Positions 37,345 through 45,915 are shown, counted from the first letter of the stretch. The stretch is 64,000 bases of DNA from JAWLGZ01 sp041690635 (GCA_041690635.1 JAWLGZ010000003.1:1-64000); one strand, 5' to 3'. The notes: generated from the letters alone by a model not told the origin. Program-made: numbers and translations.

Positions 37345-37992
37345 TCAGGACTTGCCGTCCCAGAGCAGAAAATTCCGGTAGAGCGCAAGGCCCGCCCGCT
37401 GACTCTTCTCCGGGTGAAACTGAACGGCGAAAACGTTGCCACGGGTTACCGCAGCGGCGATCTCCACCCCGTAGCGGGCCGTGCCCGCCAGCAGGGCCGG
37501 ATCGTCCGGGATGACATAGTAGCTGTGGACGAAGTAGAAGCGCTCATCCTGGGGGATCCCTGTCCACAGGGGGTGGTCAGCGGTCTGATGCACCTGATTC
37601 CACCCCATGTGCGGCACCTTCAGGCGCTCACCGGCGGCATCGAAAAGCGGATCACCGAAATAGCGCACCCGTCCGGGAAAGATACCCAGACAGGCGGTAC
37701 CCCCGTTCTCCTCGCTCTCCTCCATCAGTGCCTGGAGTCCGACGCAGACGCCGAGCAGCGGCTTGTTCTGAATCGCCTCGGCCACCACCTGGTCGATGCC
37801 GAGGCGGCGGATCTCCCCCATGCAGTCGCGGATCGCCCCGACCCCGGGGAGTACCACCCGATCGGCAGCCAGGATCCGCTCCGGATCGGGAGTCACCACA
37901 ACGCGCACGCCTTCACCCGCGTGTTCCAGTGCCTTGGCCACGGAGTGCAGGTTGCCCATTCCGTAGTCGATGACCGCGACGCTAGTGCTCAT
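37345..37992 (-). CDS. hisH: Imidazole glycerol phosphate synthase glutamine amidotransferase subunit
   Basis: This 215-residue class I amidotransferase has catalytic Cys in LLGVCVGLQALMEES near residue 83, and His and Glu in VFAVQFHPEKSQ near 195. The N-terminal VAVIDYGMGNLHSVAKAL and LPGVGAIRDCM are family motifs. It supplies ammonia to HisF. ATG 37992 gives the standard N-terminus; the frame is open to 38160 but only as a shadow of hisB. Confidence 0.95.
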   Translation of the reverse strand: MSTSVAVIDYGMGNLHSVAKALEHAGEGVRVVVTPDPERILAADRVVLPGVGAIRDCMGEIRRLGIDQVVAEAIQNKPLLGVCVGLQALMEESEENGGTACLGIFPGRVRYFGDPLFDAAGERLKVPHMGWNQVHQTADHPLWTGIPQDERFYFVHSYYVIPDDPALLAGTARYGVEIAAAVTRGNVFAVQFHPEKSQRAGLALYRNFLLWDGKS

Positions 37993-38035
37993 GACATCAA
38001 GTAATTGGGTTGCGGGATGGTACGAACGAAACGGC

Positions 38036-38623
38036 TCAGAGGCTGCCCTTGGTCGAGGGCACCGCCCCCTCCATCCGCGGGTCCGGCTCCAGCGCGACGC
38101 GTAGCGCCCGCCCGAACGCCTTGAAGACGGTCTCGGCGATGTGGTGCGCATTGCGCCCACGCAGCGCGTCCACGTGCAGGGTCACCTGGGCGTGGTTGAC
38201 GAAGCCGGCGAAGAACTCCTGAAACAGGTCCACGTCGAACTCGCCGATGCGAGCGCGCGGAAACTCCACATCGAACACCAGTCCCGGGCGTCCCGACAGG
38301 TCGATCACCACCCGCGACAACGCCTCGTCGAGCGGCACATAGGCGTGGCCGTAGCGGCGAATACCGCGTTTGTCACCGAGGGCGGCGGCGAACGCCTGGC
38401 CCAGGGTGATGCCGATATCCTCCACCGTGTGGTGGGCGTCGATCTGCAGATCGCCCTTGGCGGTTACCTCGAGATCGACCAAGCCGTGGCGCGCCACCTG
38501 ATCAAGCATGTGATCGAGGAATGGAACGCCGGTCGCAAGCTTGGCGCGCCCGCTGCCGTCCAGTTCCAGCGAGACGGCAACCTGCGTCTCCAACGTCTTC
38601 CGCTCGACCGTGGCCGTGCGCAT
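38036..38623 (-). CDS. hisB: Imidazoleglycerol-phosphate dehydratase
   Basis: This 195-residue manganese enzyme starts MRTATVERKTLETQVAVSLELDG. It carries both metal-binding signatures LQIDAHHTVEDIGITLGQAF and LHVDALRGRNAHHIAETVFKAFGRALR. This is the monofunctional form, without the histidinol phosphatase domain fused in enterobacteria. ATG 38623 follows GAGGGG at about 9 bases. It leads the minus-strand run hisB-hisH-hisA-hisF-hisI-hisE-hinT-tatA-tatB-tatC. Confidence 0.95.
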   Translation of the reverse strand: MRTATVERKTLETQVAVSLELDGSGRAKLATGVPFLDHMLDQVARHGLVDLEVTAKGDLQIDAHHTVEDIGITLGQAFAAALGDKRGIRRYGHAYVPLDEALSRVVIDLSGRPGLVFDVEFPRARIGEFDVDLFQEFFAGFVNHAQVTLHVDALRGRNAHHIAETVFKAFGRALRVALEPDPRMEGAVPSTKGSL

Positions 38624-38865
38624 GTGCGGCAACCCCTCAGAAGTCTTTTAGCTGTCCCCGGGCCCCGATGGCCGGAAACCGGGTAGGATACTCCGAACCG
38701 GTCTCTGATTGAATATCGGCCGCGCCTACGATCGATTCGCTGGTTTGGTCGGTGTTTTTCTGGAGGAGGTGCGTTTGTTGGCGCCCAGGCACTCTGGTAT
38801 AAGACCCCTCTCACTCCCGGTTACGGCGACCGGGAGCCGTACACCTATATATAAGAACCTACCCG

Positions 38866-39657
38866 ATGGGTCCCACAGGCGGCATCGACATCTCCGGCAT
38901 CAAGGTCGCTTGCAGGAACTGCAGCCTGTTCCAATTGTGCCTGCCGGTGGGCATCAGCGAAGCCGACCTGGAACTGCTCGACAACATCATCAAGCGCCGC
39001 CGCCCGGTCAAGCGAGGGGAGCATCTATTCCAGGTGGGCGAGCCGTTTCAGGCCATTTACGCCGTACGCTCCGGTTCGATCAAGACCTATGCCCCCACCG
39101 AGGATGGCCACGAGCAGGTGACCGGTTTCCATCTACCCGGCGAATTGCTGGGGCTGGACGCCATCATCACAGAGAGCCATCCCTGTGCAGCCAAAGCGCT
39201 CGAAACCACCAGCCTGTGTGAAATCCCTTTCGAACAGCTGGAGGCGCTCGGCAACCGGATCCCCGGCCTTCAACATCAGCTTCTCAAGATCATGAGCAAG
39301 GAGATCCTGCATGATCACTCCCTGCTCATGCTGCTCGGGAAGAAGAGCGCCGAGGAACGGCTCGCGGCGCTGCTGATGAGCCTCTCCAACCGCTATCGTG
39401 CGCGCGGGTTTTCACCCACCGAATTCAACCTCAGCATGTCGCGCAACGACATCGGCAACTATCTCGGACTCGCGGTCGAGACGGTGAGCCGCCTCTTCAC
39501 CCGCTTTCAGGAGGAGCGGCTGCTGACCGTCCAGCGCAAGCACATTCGGGTGCTGGACCTCCCGCACCTGCGTCAAATCGCGACAAGCACCCGTGGGGTC
39601 AGCCTCTCCGCCCGCTCCCGCGCCGCAGACCCAAGCTTTAACCCCGCAAAATTATAA
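38866..39657 (+). CDS. fnr: FNR/ANR-type oxygen-sensing transcription regulator
   Basis: This 263-residue CRP-superfamily protein has the four cluster cysteines of FNR (Cys16, Cys19, Cys25 in CRNCSLFQLC, and Cys107 in ESHPCAAKA). A cyclic-nucleotide-like beta-barrel is followed by the dimer helix and a C-terminal helix-turn-helix (SRNDIGNYLGLAVETVSRLFTRFQ) with the E-x-x-S-R recognition residues that read TTGAT. The [4Fe-4S] form activates under low oxygen. It lies upstream of, and parallel to, the cbb3 operon, whose promoter carries an FNR box. The C-terminal 25 residues (TSTRGVSLSARSRAADP...) are an extension. Confidence 0.95.
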   Translation: MGPTGGIDISGIKVACRNCSLFQLCLPVGISEADLELLDNIIKRRRPVKRGEHLFQVGEPFQAIYAVRSGSIKTYAPTEDGHEQVTGFHLPGELLGLDAIITESHPCAAKALETTSLCEIPFEQLEALGNRIPGLQHQLLKIMSKEILHDHSLLMLLGKKSAEERLAALLMSLSNRYRARGFSPTEFNLSMSRNDIGNYLGLAVETVSRLFTRFQEERLLTVQRKHIRVLDLPHLRQIATSTRGVSLSARSRAADPSFNPAKL

Positions 39658-39680
39658 GAAATTTCCCTCCCGAAGCCGGT

Positions 39681-39694
39681 GTGGCAAATGCCAC
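39681..39694. promoter_or_regulatory. Short inverted repeat GTGGCA-AA-TGCCAC upstream of the FNR box
   Basis: A perfect 6-bp dyad with a 2-base centre lies 24 bases after the fnr stop and 6 bases before the FNR box. It could be an operator for a second regulator of the cco promoter or a weak fnr terminator, although it has no U-tract. Confidence 0.4.
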
Positions 39695-39699
39695 CTTAA

Positions 39700-39713
39700 T
39701 TGACAATGGTCAA
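39700..39713 (+). promoter_or_regulatory. FNR box of the ccoNOQP promoter
   Basis: TTGACAATGGTCAA is a perfect dyad of the FNR/ANR consensus form TTGAx-N4-xTCAA. Its centre (39706.5) is about 41.5 bases upstream of the start predicted from the -10-like TAATAT at 39737-39742, the class II activation geometry. Confidence 0.85.
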
Positions 39714-39736
39714 TGTTTTGGTATCTTGCTTTCGGC

Positions 39737-39742
39737 TAATAT
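39737..39742 (+). promoter_or_regulatory. Predicted -10 element of ccoN promoter
   Basis: TAATAT places transcription start near 39748-39749, leaving a leader of about 375 bases before ccoN. There is no -35 match, as expected when FNR occupies that position. Confidence 0.6.
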
Positions 39743-39774
39743 TCGGCGTGCTGCTCAGGAGATCGGGGGTTGTC

Positions 39775-39794
39775 ACATTGCCGGCCGGCAATGT
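39775..39794. promoter_or_regulatory. Perfect 20-bp palindrome in the ccoN leader
   Basis: ACATTGCCGGCCGGCAATGT is fully self-complementary with no loop. It starts about 26 bases after the predicted transcription start. It could be an operator for a dimeric regulator acting downstream of the promoter, or nucleate an RNA structure. The rest of the leader (to 40123) shows no other feature I recognise. Confidence 0.6.
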
Positions 39795-40123
39795 AATTAG
39801 CGGGACTAAATTAGTTTTTTATTCAACAACATAGAAAAACGTCCCGCAAATTGTCATTGGGAGTGCGACCTTCGGGCCCATTCCCGTCCGGCCTGTGATC
39901 CAGACGTTCCTTCCGGGTTTCCCTCTCCTGCCTGACCTGCAACAGAGAACCGAGGGGGTGTTTCCAAACACCGAAGTTGTAAGGCTGAACGGCGTGCCGA
40001 GCGCGAAACCGACCCGATCTCACCTTCGCCCTCTGCACAACGGAATGCCACCCGCGACTCCAAGCGGTAGCGGCCTCCGGCACCCGCAATCTAAAAAAGG
40101 CATCAACGCAAAGGAGACTACTG

Positions 40124-41548
40124 GTGGAAGCACAAGTAGAGAAATATAACTTCGAGGTCGTACGATGGTTCACCGTCGCGGCCGTCGTCTATCTGGTGGT
40201 GGGCACGCTCATCGGTGTCTACATCGCCGCGGAGCTGGCTTGGCCGTGGCTCAATTTGAATAGTGAGTATCTGAGTTTCGGGCGCCTGCGTCCGTTGCAT
40301 ACCAATGCAGTCATCTTCGCCTTTGGCGGGTGTGCCCTGATGGCTACCGGTTTCTACAGCGTGCAGCGCACCTGCGGCACCAAGCTGTGGAGCGACAAGC
40401 TGGCCTGGTTCGTGTTCTGGGGCTGGAATCTCATCATCGTTTCGGCAGTCATTACCCTGCCGCTCGGCCTGACCCAGGGCAAGGAGTACGCGGAACTGGA
40501 GTGGCCCATCGACCTGCTGATCGCGGTGGTCTGGCTGGCTTTCAGCTTCAACTTCTTCATGACCGTGGCCAGCCGCAAGACCAGTCACATCTACGTGTCG
40601 AACTGGTTCTACATGGGCATGATGGTGATGATCACCTACCTGCACGTGGTCAACTCCCTGGCCATCCCGGTTAGCCTGTTCAAGTCCTACTCGGTCTTCT
40701 CCGGCGTGCAGGATGCGATGATCCAGTGGTGGTGGGGCCATAACGCAGTGGGCTTCTACCTGACTGCGGGCTTCCTCGGCATCATGTACTACTTCGTGCC
40801 GAAGCAGGCGGGCCGCCCGGTCTTCTCCTACCGGCTGTCGGTCATCCACTTCTGGGCGCTGATGTTCGGCTACGTCTGGCTCGGTGCGCACCACCTGCAG
40901 TACACCGCCCTGCCCGACTGGACCGGCTCGCTGGGTGCCGCCGTCTCCCTTGCCATGATCATCCCCTCCTGGGGCGGCGCGGTGAACGGCATGATGACCC
41001 TCTCCGGCGCCTGGGATAAGTTGCGCGACGACTACATCCTTCGCTTCCTCATCATGTCCCTGGCCTTCTACGCCATGTCCACCTTCGAAGGCCCGGTCAT
41101 GAGCGCCAAGACCGTGAACGCCCTCTCCCACTACACCGACTGGACCGTCGGTCACGTGCACTCCGGTGCGCTGGGCTGGGTGGCCATGGTTGCCGCGGGT
41201 GCGCTCTACCACCTGGTCGAGAAGCTTTGGAACACCCGCATGTACTCAGCCAAGCTGGTGAACCTGCACTTCTGGATGGCCACCATCGGCGCCGTGGTCT
41301 ACATCACCGCGATGTGGGTGTCCGGCATCATGCAGGGCCTGATGTGGCGCGACTACGACGAGTTCGGCACCCTGACCTACACCTTCGCCGAATCGGTTGC
41401 CGCAATGCATCCGTACTACGCCATGCGCACCATCGGTGGCGTTATCTTCTGGGCCGGTGGTGTGGTCATGCTCTACAACACCGTGATGACCATCCGCCAG
41501 GCGGTTAGCGCGCGCTCCGTGAGCACCGCTGCTCCGGCCAGCGCCTAA
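40124..41548 (+). CDS. ccoN: cbb3-type cytochrome c oxidase subunit I
   Basis: This 474-residue haem-copper oxidase core has twelve membrane helices. Ligand histidines lie in RLRPLHTNAVIFAFGG (low-spin haem), WWWGHNAVGFYLTAGFLGIMYYF (CuB, with the Tyr-His region), HHLQYTALPDW, and YTDWTVGHVHSGALGW near residue 345. This is the high-affinity terminal oxidase for microaerobic respiration. It starts at GTG 40124 with AAGGAG seven bases upstream. It leads ccoNOQP plus a small membrane peptide, downstream of fnr and an FNR-box promoter. Confidence 0.97.
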   Translation: MEAQVEKYNFEVVRWFTVAAVVYLVVGTLIGVYIAAELAWPWLNLNSEYLSFGRLRPLHTNAVIFAFGGCALMATGFYSVQRTCGTKLWSDKLAWFVFWGWNLIIVSAVITLPLGLTQGKEYAELEWPIDLLIAVVWLAFSFNFFMTVASRKTSHIYVSNWFYMGMMVMITYLHVVNSLAIPVSLFKSYSVFSGVQDAMIQWWWGHNAVGFYLTAGFLGIMYYFVPKQAGRPVFSYRLSVIHFWALMFGYVWLGAHHLQYTALPDWTGSLGAAVSLAMIIPSWGGAVNGMMTLSGAWDKLRDDYILRFLIMSLAFYAMSTFEGPVMSAKTVNALSHYTDWTVGHVHSGALGWVAMVAAGALYHLVEKLWNTRMYSAKLVNLHFWMATIGAVVYITAMWVSGIMQGLMWRDYDEFGTLTYTFAESVAAMHPYYAMRTIGGVIFWAGGVVMLYNTVMTIRQAVSARSVSTAAPASA

Positions 41549-41567
41549 CGGAAAGGAGTACACACCA

Positions 41568-42281
41568 ATGGCTGATCAGATCCATTCCACGAAACTGCAG
41601 GACAAGCTCGAACGGAACGTCTTCGGGATGTTCATGATGCTCGTCGTGCTCCTCTCGGTGGGCGGCCTCGTTGAAATCGTGCCGCTGTTCTATCTGGACG
41701 ACACCATGGAGCACAACCGCTATCCGGAGGTCGCCTGGCAGCGTCAGGCCGGCCAGACCCTGGATGACTGGAAACCGGGTGACGGGGTGCGTCCCTACAC
41801 CGGGCTCGAGCTTGCGGGCCGCGACGTCTATGTCCGCGAAGGGTGTTACACCTGCCACTCGCAGATGATTCGTCCGTTCCGCGACGAGAAGGAGCGTTAC
41901 GGCCACTACTCGTTGGCCTCCGAGTCGATGTACGACCACCCCTTCCAGTGGGGTTCCAAGCGTACCGGTCCGGACCTGGCCCGCGTGGGCGGCAAGTACT
42001 CCGACGAATGGCACATCCAGCACCTGCGCGCTCCGCGTTCGGTGGTGCCCGAGTCGGTCATGCCCAACTACCCGTGGCTGGATGACAAGCAGGTCAATCC
42101 TGACCACGTGACCAAGGTGATGCGTGCGATGAAGACCCTGGGTGCTCCCTATACCCAGCAGGACATCGACAGCACGGCAGCCAAGGTTCAGGGCAAGACG
42201 GAGATGGATGCAGTTGTTGCCTACCTCCAGTCCCTGGGTACCCACGTGAGCTTCCAGGAAGGCGTCGACTACCGTGAGTAA
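41568..42281 (+). CDS. ccoO: cbb3 oxidase subunit II, mono-haem cytochrome c
   Basis: This 237-residue protein has an N-terminal membrane anchor (FGMFMMLVVLLSVGGLVEIVPLF) and a periplasmic haem c domain with CYTCHSQMIRPFRDEKERYGHYS. Met ligand candidates are in SVMPNYPWL. It passes electrons from CcoP to CcoN. ATG 41568 follows AAAGGAG. It ends 8 bases inside ccoQ. Confidence 0.96.
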   Translation: MADQIHSTKLQDKLERNVFGMFMMLVVLLSVGGLVEIVPLFYLDDTMEHNRYPEVAWQRQAGQTLDDWKPGDGVRPYTGLELAGRDVYVREGCYTCHSQMIRPFRDEKERYGHYSLASESMYDHPFQWGSKRTGPDLARVGGKYSDEWHIQHLRAPRSVVPESVMPNYPWLDDKQVNPDHVTKVMRAMKTLGAPYTQQDIDSTAAKVQGKTEMDAVVAYLQSLGTHVSFQEGVDYRE

Positions 42282-42474
42282 GCTTCAGGAATACTTCCAC
42301 ACCGATTGGGGTTCGATGACAACGGCGGACTGGGTCGGCATGACCCTCACCGTCGCCATTTTCGTCATCCTGATTGTGGTTTACGTGTGGGTATTCCATC
42401 CGAAGAACAAGGAGAAGCTTGAATCACAGCGTCACCTGCCTGGAGACGAAGACTTCGATTCGGAGGACAAGTAA
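42274..42474 (+). CDS. ccoQ: cbb3 oxidase subunit CcoQ
   Basis: This 66-residue protein has one membrane helix (WVGMTLTVAIFVILIVVYVWVF) followed by a polar, acidic tail ending DEDFDSEDK. CcoQ stabilises the interaction of CcoP with the CcoNO core. It starts at GTG 42274, overlapping ccoO by 8 bases, and its stop directly abuts the ccoP ATG, so the operon is tightly coupled. Confidence 0.92.
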   Translation: MSKLQEYFHTDWGSMTTADWVGMTLTVAIFVILIVVYVWVFHPKNKEKLESQRHLPGDEDFDSEDK

Positions 42475-43332
42475 ATGAGCGACAAGAGCAACGCCTTCGG
42501 CGCGCCGGATACCGGTCACGTCTGGGACGACAATCTGCGGGAACTCACCAACCAGCCGCCGAAGTGGTGGATGCTTGGTATGCATGCGAGCTGGATTCTC
42601 GTTGTGCTGTACACAATCCTGTACCCCGCCTGGCCCACCCTGACCTCCCACACCAAGGGCGTTCTGGGCTGGACCTCCATCGGGGAGTACAAGGAGTCGC
42701 TGGCCGCCATCGAGGAGGTCCGCGGCAAGTACGAGAGCCGGCTGCCCGGCATGTCCGCCGCCGCCATCCTCGCTGACAACGAGCTGAACAACTACGTTCA
42801 GCGCTCGGCGAAGGTACTGTTCGGCGACAACTGCGCCGCCTGTCACGGTGCCGGCGGTCAGGGCAACCCCGGCTACCCGGTGCTGGCCGATGACGACTGG
42901 CTCTACGGCGGCGACATCAACGCCATCATGGCCAGCGTCACCAATGGCCGGAAGGGCAACATGCCGGCTCACTCGGGCACCCTGAGCGCGCAGGAGCTGG
43001 ATAATGTTGCCAAGCACGTGCAGGCACTCTCCCAGGGCAGCGAATACGCCCCGGGCAAGGAGGTCTTCATGGGCAAGGGCGCCTGCTTCGCCTGCCATGG
43101 GCCTGAGGGCAAGGGCATGGCGGCGCTGGGTGCGGCCAACCTGACCGATGCCATCTGGCGTTTCGGTGACGGGGATCTCGACAGCATCAAGTACACCATT
43201 GCTCATGGTGTGAACGCTCCCAACAACCCACAGACCCGCAACGCGGACATGCCGGCCTGGAAGGATCGTCTCACCGAGACCGAGATCAAAAAGCTCGCGG
43301 TCTACGTCCACCAGCTGGGCGGCGGCCAGTAA
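42475..43332 (+). CDS. ccoP: cbb3 oxidase subunit III, di-haem cytochrome c
   Basis: This 285-residue protein has a membrane segment near residues 38-58 (LGMHASWILVVLYTILYPAWP) and two periplasmic haem c domains with CAACHGAGGQG and CFACHGPEGKG. The N-terminal GHVWDDNLRELTNQPPKWW is a CcoP signature. It is the entry point for electrons from soluble cytochromes c. It starts immediately after the ccoQ stop. Confidence 0.96.
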   Translation: MSDKSNAFGAPDTGHVWDDNLRELTNQPPKWWMLGMHASWILVVLYTILYPAWPTLTSHTKGVLGWTSIGEYKESLAAIEEVRGKYESRLPGMSAAAILADNELNNYVQRSAKVLFGDNCAACHGAGGQGNPGYPVLADDDWLYGGDINAIMASVTNGRKGNMPAHSGTLSAQELDNVAKHVQALSQGSEYAPGKEVFMGKGACFACHGPEGKGMAALGAANLTDAIWRFGDGDLDSIKYTIAHGVNAPNNPQTRNADMPAWKDRLTETEIKKLAVYVHQLGGGQ

Positions 43333-43351
43333 GAAACCGATCGGCAACGAC

Positions 43352-43379
43352 GCCGGCCGCACAACCCCGTGCGGCCGGC
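43352..43379 (+). terminator. Strong hairpin between ccoP and the small membrane peptide gene
   Basis: GCCGGCCGCAC (43352-43362) and GTGCGGCCGGC (43369-43379) form a perfect 11-bp stem with a 6-base loop. Without a U-tract it probably stabilises the upstream ccoNOQP mRNA or lowers, rather than ends, transcription. Confidence 0.7.
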
Positions 43380-43401
43380 CCTTGAGAAAGGGGGTAGTAC
43401 G

Positions 43402-43512
43402 ATGGACTGGGTTGAATTGGGCTCTTACCTGACCGTTGCCTTTGCCGTGGTCATACTCATCTTCTTCGGCATCAAGGCGTATAACCTGATCTACAAGGAC
43501 AGCGACAAGTAA
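43402..43512 (+). CDS. 36-residue single-helix membrane peptide, candidate small cbb3 subunit (CcoM-like)
   Basis: It starts MDWVELGSYLTVAFAVVILI and continues with a helix end and a basic/acidic tail (YKDSDK). One membrane helix spans about residues 8-27. GAAAGGGGG lies about 8 bases upstream of ATG 43402, and the frame lies between ccoP and a clear terminator, so it is the last gene of the operon. Pseudomonas stutzeri cbb3 contains CcoM, a similarly sized single-helix peptide found in the crystal structure. Size, topology and position match, but sequence homology is not established. The frame is below usual gene-calling size limits. Confidence 0.65.
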   Translation: MDWVELGSYLTVAFAVVILIFFGIKAYNLIYKDSDK

Positions 43513-43596
43513 GGAGCGCCGCGCCGTCGGGCAGCCGCCCTGCGGCACAACGGCGCCCTCGATCCGGTAAACGCCATAAGAGCAGCCGGATCAAGG

Positions 43597-43633
43597 AAAG
43601 GGGGATCTCGTTTCGGGGTCCCCTTTTTTTTTT
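43597..43633 (+). terminator. Rho-independent terminator of the cco operon
   Basis: AAAGGGGGA pairs with TCCCCTTT across a loop of about 13 bases and is followed by a run of ten or more T. A further dyad GATCCGG...CCGGATC (43561-43592) lies just upstream. Confidence 0.85.
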
Positions 43634-43918
43634 AGTGCGCGCGCGCATCCCGCCTGTTCTCCGGCGCGGAGCCGCGCTCCCGATCATGCAAGACGGGGGG
43701 GAAACAGGGTACTATCGCCGCCCTGCAAGTGACTCCGGTCACCGGCCCTTGGGCCGTGTTCGCGGTACCCTTGGCAAGGCATGCCGCATCCCGGCACGCG
43801 CCTGGGGCCAGGGATTTCCGCGGCTGGTCCAAACGGGTTGGGCATCCCAGCGGCGAATACGGCCCTCAAGAATTCGGTTGCGATAATTCGCGTTCCCCAG
43901 CGGCAGTGGGAGGAAGAT

Positions 43919-45328
43919 GTGAACGACAAGACAGCACAGGCCAGCGTCGATACCGACGCCCTGTATGACGAGTACTGGCACGTCAACACCGGCGGCGAGA
44001 CCATCCATGCGAAGCGGGTACCCGGCCGCTTCAGAAACCTCAAATGGTTCACCGCGTCCACCTGGCTGCTGTTCTTTCTCGGGCCCTATCTGCGCTGGGG
44101 TGACCGGCAGGCGGTACTGTTCGATATACCCGATCGCAAGTTCTACATCTTTCACATCACCATCATGCCGCAGGACGTGTGGATGCTCTCCCTCGTCCTG
44201 CTCTTCTTCGCCATCCTGCTGGCGGTGGTGACCTCTATTGCCGGGCGGGTCTTTTGTGGTTACTTCTGCTTCCAGACCATCTGGACCGACATCTTCACCC
44301 TGATCGAGGAGAAGCTGGAGGGGCCGCCGCAGAAGCGGCGCAAGCTCGCCACCGCGCCGGTTGCGGAGAAGCTCAAGGTGAAGCTGCCGAAGTGGAGCGC
44401 CTGGCTGGCCATCTCCATGCTCACCGGCATCAGCTTTGCGGCCTGGTTCACCGACGCCTTCCAGCTCTGGCACGACTACGTCACCCTGCAAGCGGGGTCA
44501 ACAGCGTGGATTGTCCTGGCGCTGTTCACCGGAGGCACCTTCCTGCTGGCGGGCTTCATGCGCGAGCAGGTGTGCTTCTGGCTCTGCCCCTATGCGCGCA
44601 TCCAGGGGGTCATGTACGATAAGGAGACCATCCTCCCCACCTACGACTTCCACCGGGGTGAGCCGCGGGGCAAGCTGAAGAAAGGCCAGGCGGACCCGGA
44701 TAAGGGTGATTGCATCGACTGCAGCCAGTGCGTGGCGGTCTGCCCCACCGGCATTGATATCCGCTATGGCCAGCAGGAGGGGTGCATCACCTGCGCCCTG
44801 TGCATCGACGCGTGCGATGCGGTGATGGACAAGATCAACAAACCGCGGGGGCTGATCCGCTACGCCTCGTTTGACGAGATCGCGGGCGAACCGGCCAAGA
44901 AGCTGTTTCAGCGTCCGCGTGTGCTGGTCTACCTGACCATCCTGGCCGTCGCCCTGTCTGGTATCCTTTACGGCCTGACCCATCTGGGCACGCTGGATCT
45001 CAGCGTTATTCATGAACGGCAGCCGCTGTTCGTGCGCCAGAGCGACGGTTCGATTCAGAACAAGTACGATATCAAGATCCTGAACAAGACCGAGCAGGAC
45101 ATCCCGGTACAGCTCAGCGCCGAGGGTCCGGAGGGGATGCGGCTCATCGGGGCCGACGAACCGCTTGTGGCAGAAGGCGGGAAGGTGACCCTTTATCAGG
45201 TCTTCATCCGTGTCCCTGCCAACAAACTGGTCAGTGAGAACATGCCCGTGACCTTTACCGTCACCGGTGTCGACGCGCCGGAGTTGGGCGCAATCTACAA
45301 CAGCGCATTCTTCGGACCACGCCAATAA
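43919..45328 (+). CDS. ccoG: cbb3 oxidase assembly protein CcoG (cupric reductase, ferredoxin-like)
   Basis: This 469-residue membrane protein has several helices, a GRVFCGYFCFQTIWTD and FWLCPYARIQGVM segment, and two 4Fe-4S motifs CIDCSQCVAVCPTGIDIRYG and CITCALCIDACDAVM. The C-terminal periplasmic Ig-like domain is FixG_C. CcoG reduces Cu(II) before insertion into the oxidase CuB centre. GTG 43919 follows GGGAGGAAG; upstream in-frame sequence to 43781 is not homologous. It is first in the ccoGHIS assembly operon. Confidence 0.94.
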   Translation: MNDKTAQASVDTDALYDEYWHVNTGGETIHAKRVPGRFRNLKWFTASTWLLFFLGPYLRWGDRQAVLFDIPDRKFYIFHITIMPQDVWMLSLVLLFFAILLAVVTSIAGRVFCGYFCFQTIWTDIFTLIEEKLEGPPQKRRKLATAPVAEKLKVKLPKWSAWLAISMLTGISFAAWFTDAFQLWHDYVTLQAGSTAWIVLALFTGGTFLLAGFMREQVCFWLCPYARIQGVMYDKETILPTYDFHRGEPRGKLKKGQADPDKGDCIDCSQCVAVCPTGIDIRYGQQEGCITCALCIDACDAVMDKINKPRGLIRYASFDEIAGEPAKKLFQRPRVLVYLTILAVALSGILYGLTHLGTLDLSVIHERQPLFVRQSDGSIQNKYDIKILNKTEQDIPVQLSAEGPEGMRLIGADEPLVAEGGKVTLYQVFIRVPANKLVSENMPVTFTVTGVDAPELGAIYNSAFFGPRQ

Positions 45329-45344
45329 CGGAAGGAGGAGAGCA

Positions 45345-45890
45345 TTGAGCGATTCTGCCGCCACACAGGCAATGGATGAAACGGGTTTTTCCCAGTCCAA
45401 CAAGCGCGCCTTCCGTAACCCCTGGGTACTCGGCTGGCTGGGGTTCCTGCTGCTGGTGATCGGCGTCAACGCCGGCATGATCATCACCGCGGTGGTAACC
45501 AACCCGGGGCTGGTGGAGAGCGATTACTACGAAAAAGGCCGCGATTTCGAACGCAATGTCGCAAAGCAGTTGGCGGCGCGCAGTGCACTCGGTTGGACGC
45601 TCAGCCTGGAGCCGCCGGAGCGCGCCCGGATCAATCGCCCGGCACCGCACCGCCTCACCGTGGTGGATAAGGTCGGTCAGCCGCTTACCGGCGCGACCGT
45701 GGAGCTGCACGCCTACCGCCCGTCCGATGCTGCCGCCGACTTCACCGTCCCACTGACGGAGACCCTGCCCGGACAGTACAGCGCTGATATCGCCTTTCCT
45801 TTGAAGGGCATCTGGGACCTGAAGGTGCATGTGAGCCGGGGCGAGGACGCATTCGACATCAGCCGCCGCATTTCGGTGCTTGCGCAGTAA
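45345..45890 (+). CDS. ccoH: FixH/CcoH-family cbb3 assembly protein
   Basis: This 181-residue protein has one membrane helix (PWVLGWLGFLLLVIGVNAGMIITAVV) followed by VESDYYEKGRDFERN, the FixH signature, and a periplasmic beta domain ending DISRRISVLAQ. FixH/CcoH aids cbb3 maturation, probably with the CcoI copper pump. TTG 45345 is chosen because GGAGGAG lies five bases upstream and 16 bases after the ccoG stop; ATG 45372 would lack a ribosome-binding site. Confidence 0.9.
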   Translation: MSDSAATQAMDETGFSQSNKRAFRNPWVLGWLGFLLLVIGVNAGMIITAVVTNPGLVESDYYEKGRDFERNVAKQLAARSALGWTLSLEPPERARINRPAPHRLTVVDKVGQPLTGATVELHAYRPSDAAADFTVPLTETLPGQYSADIAFPLKGIWDLKVHVSRGEDAFDISRRISVLAQ

Positions 45891-45915
45891 CCGGCGGAGC
45901 CACGCACGAAAGGAG

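Noticed and set aside
40118..41212. 364-codon minus-strand frame opposite ccoN
   Set aside because: Antisense shadow with His/Gly/Val-rich composition; ccoN is certain.
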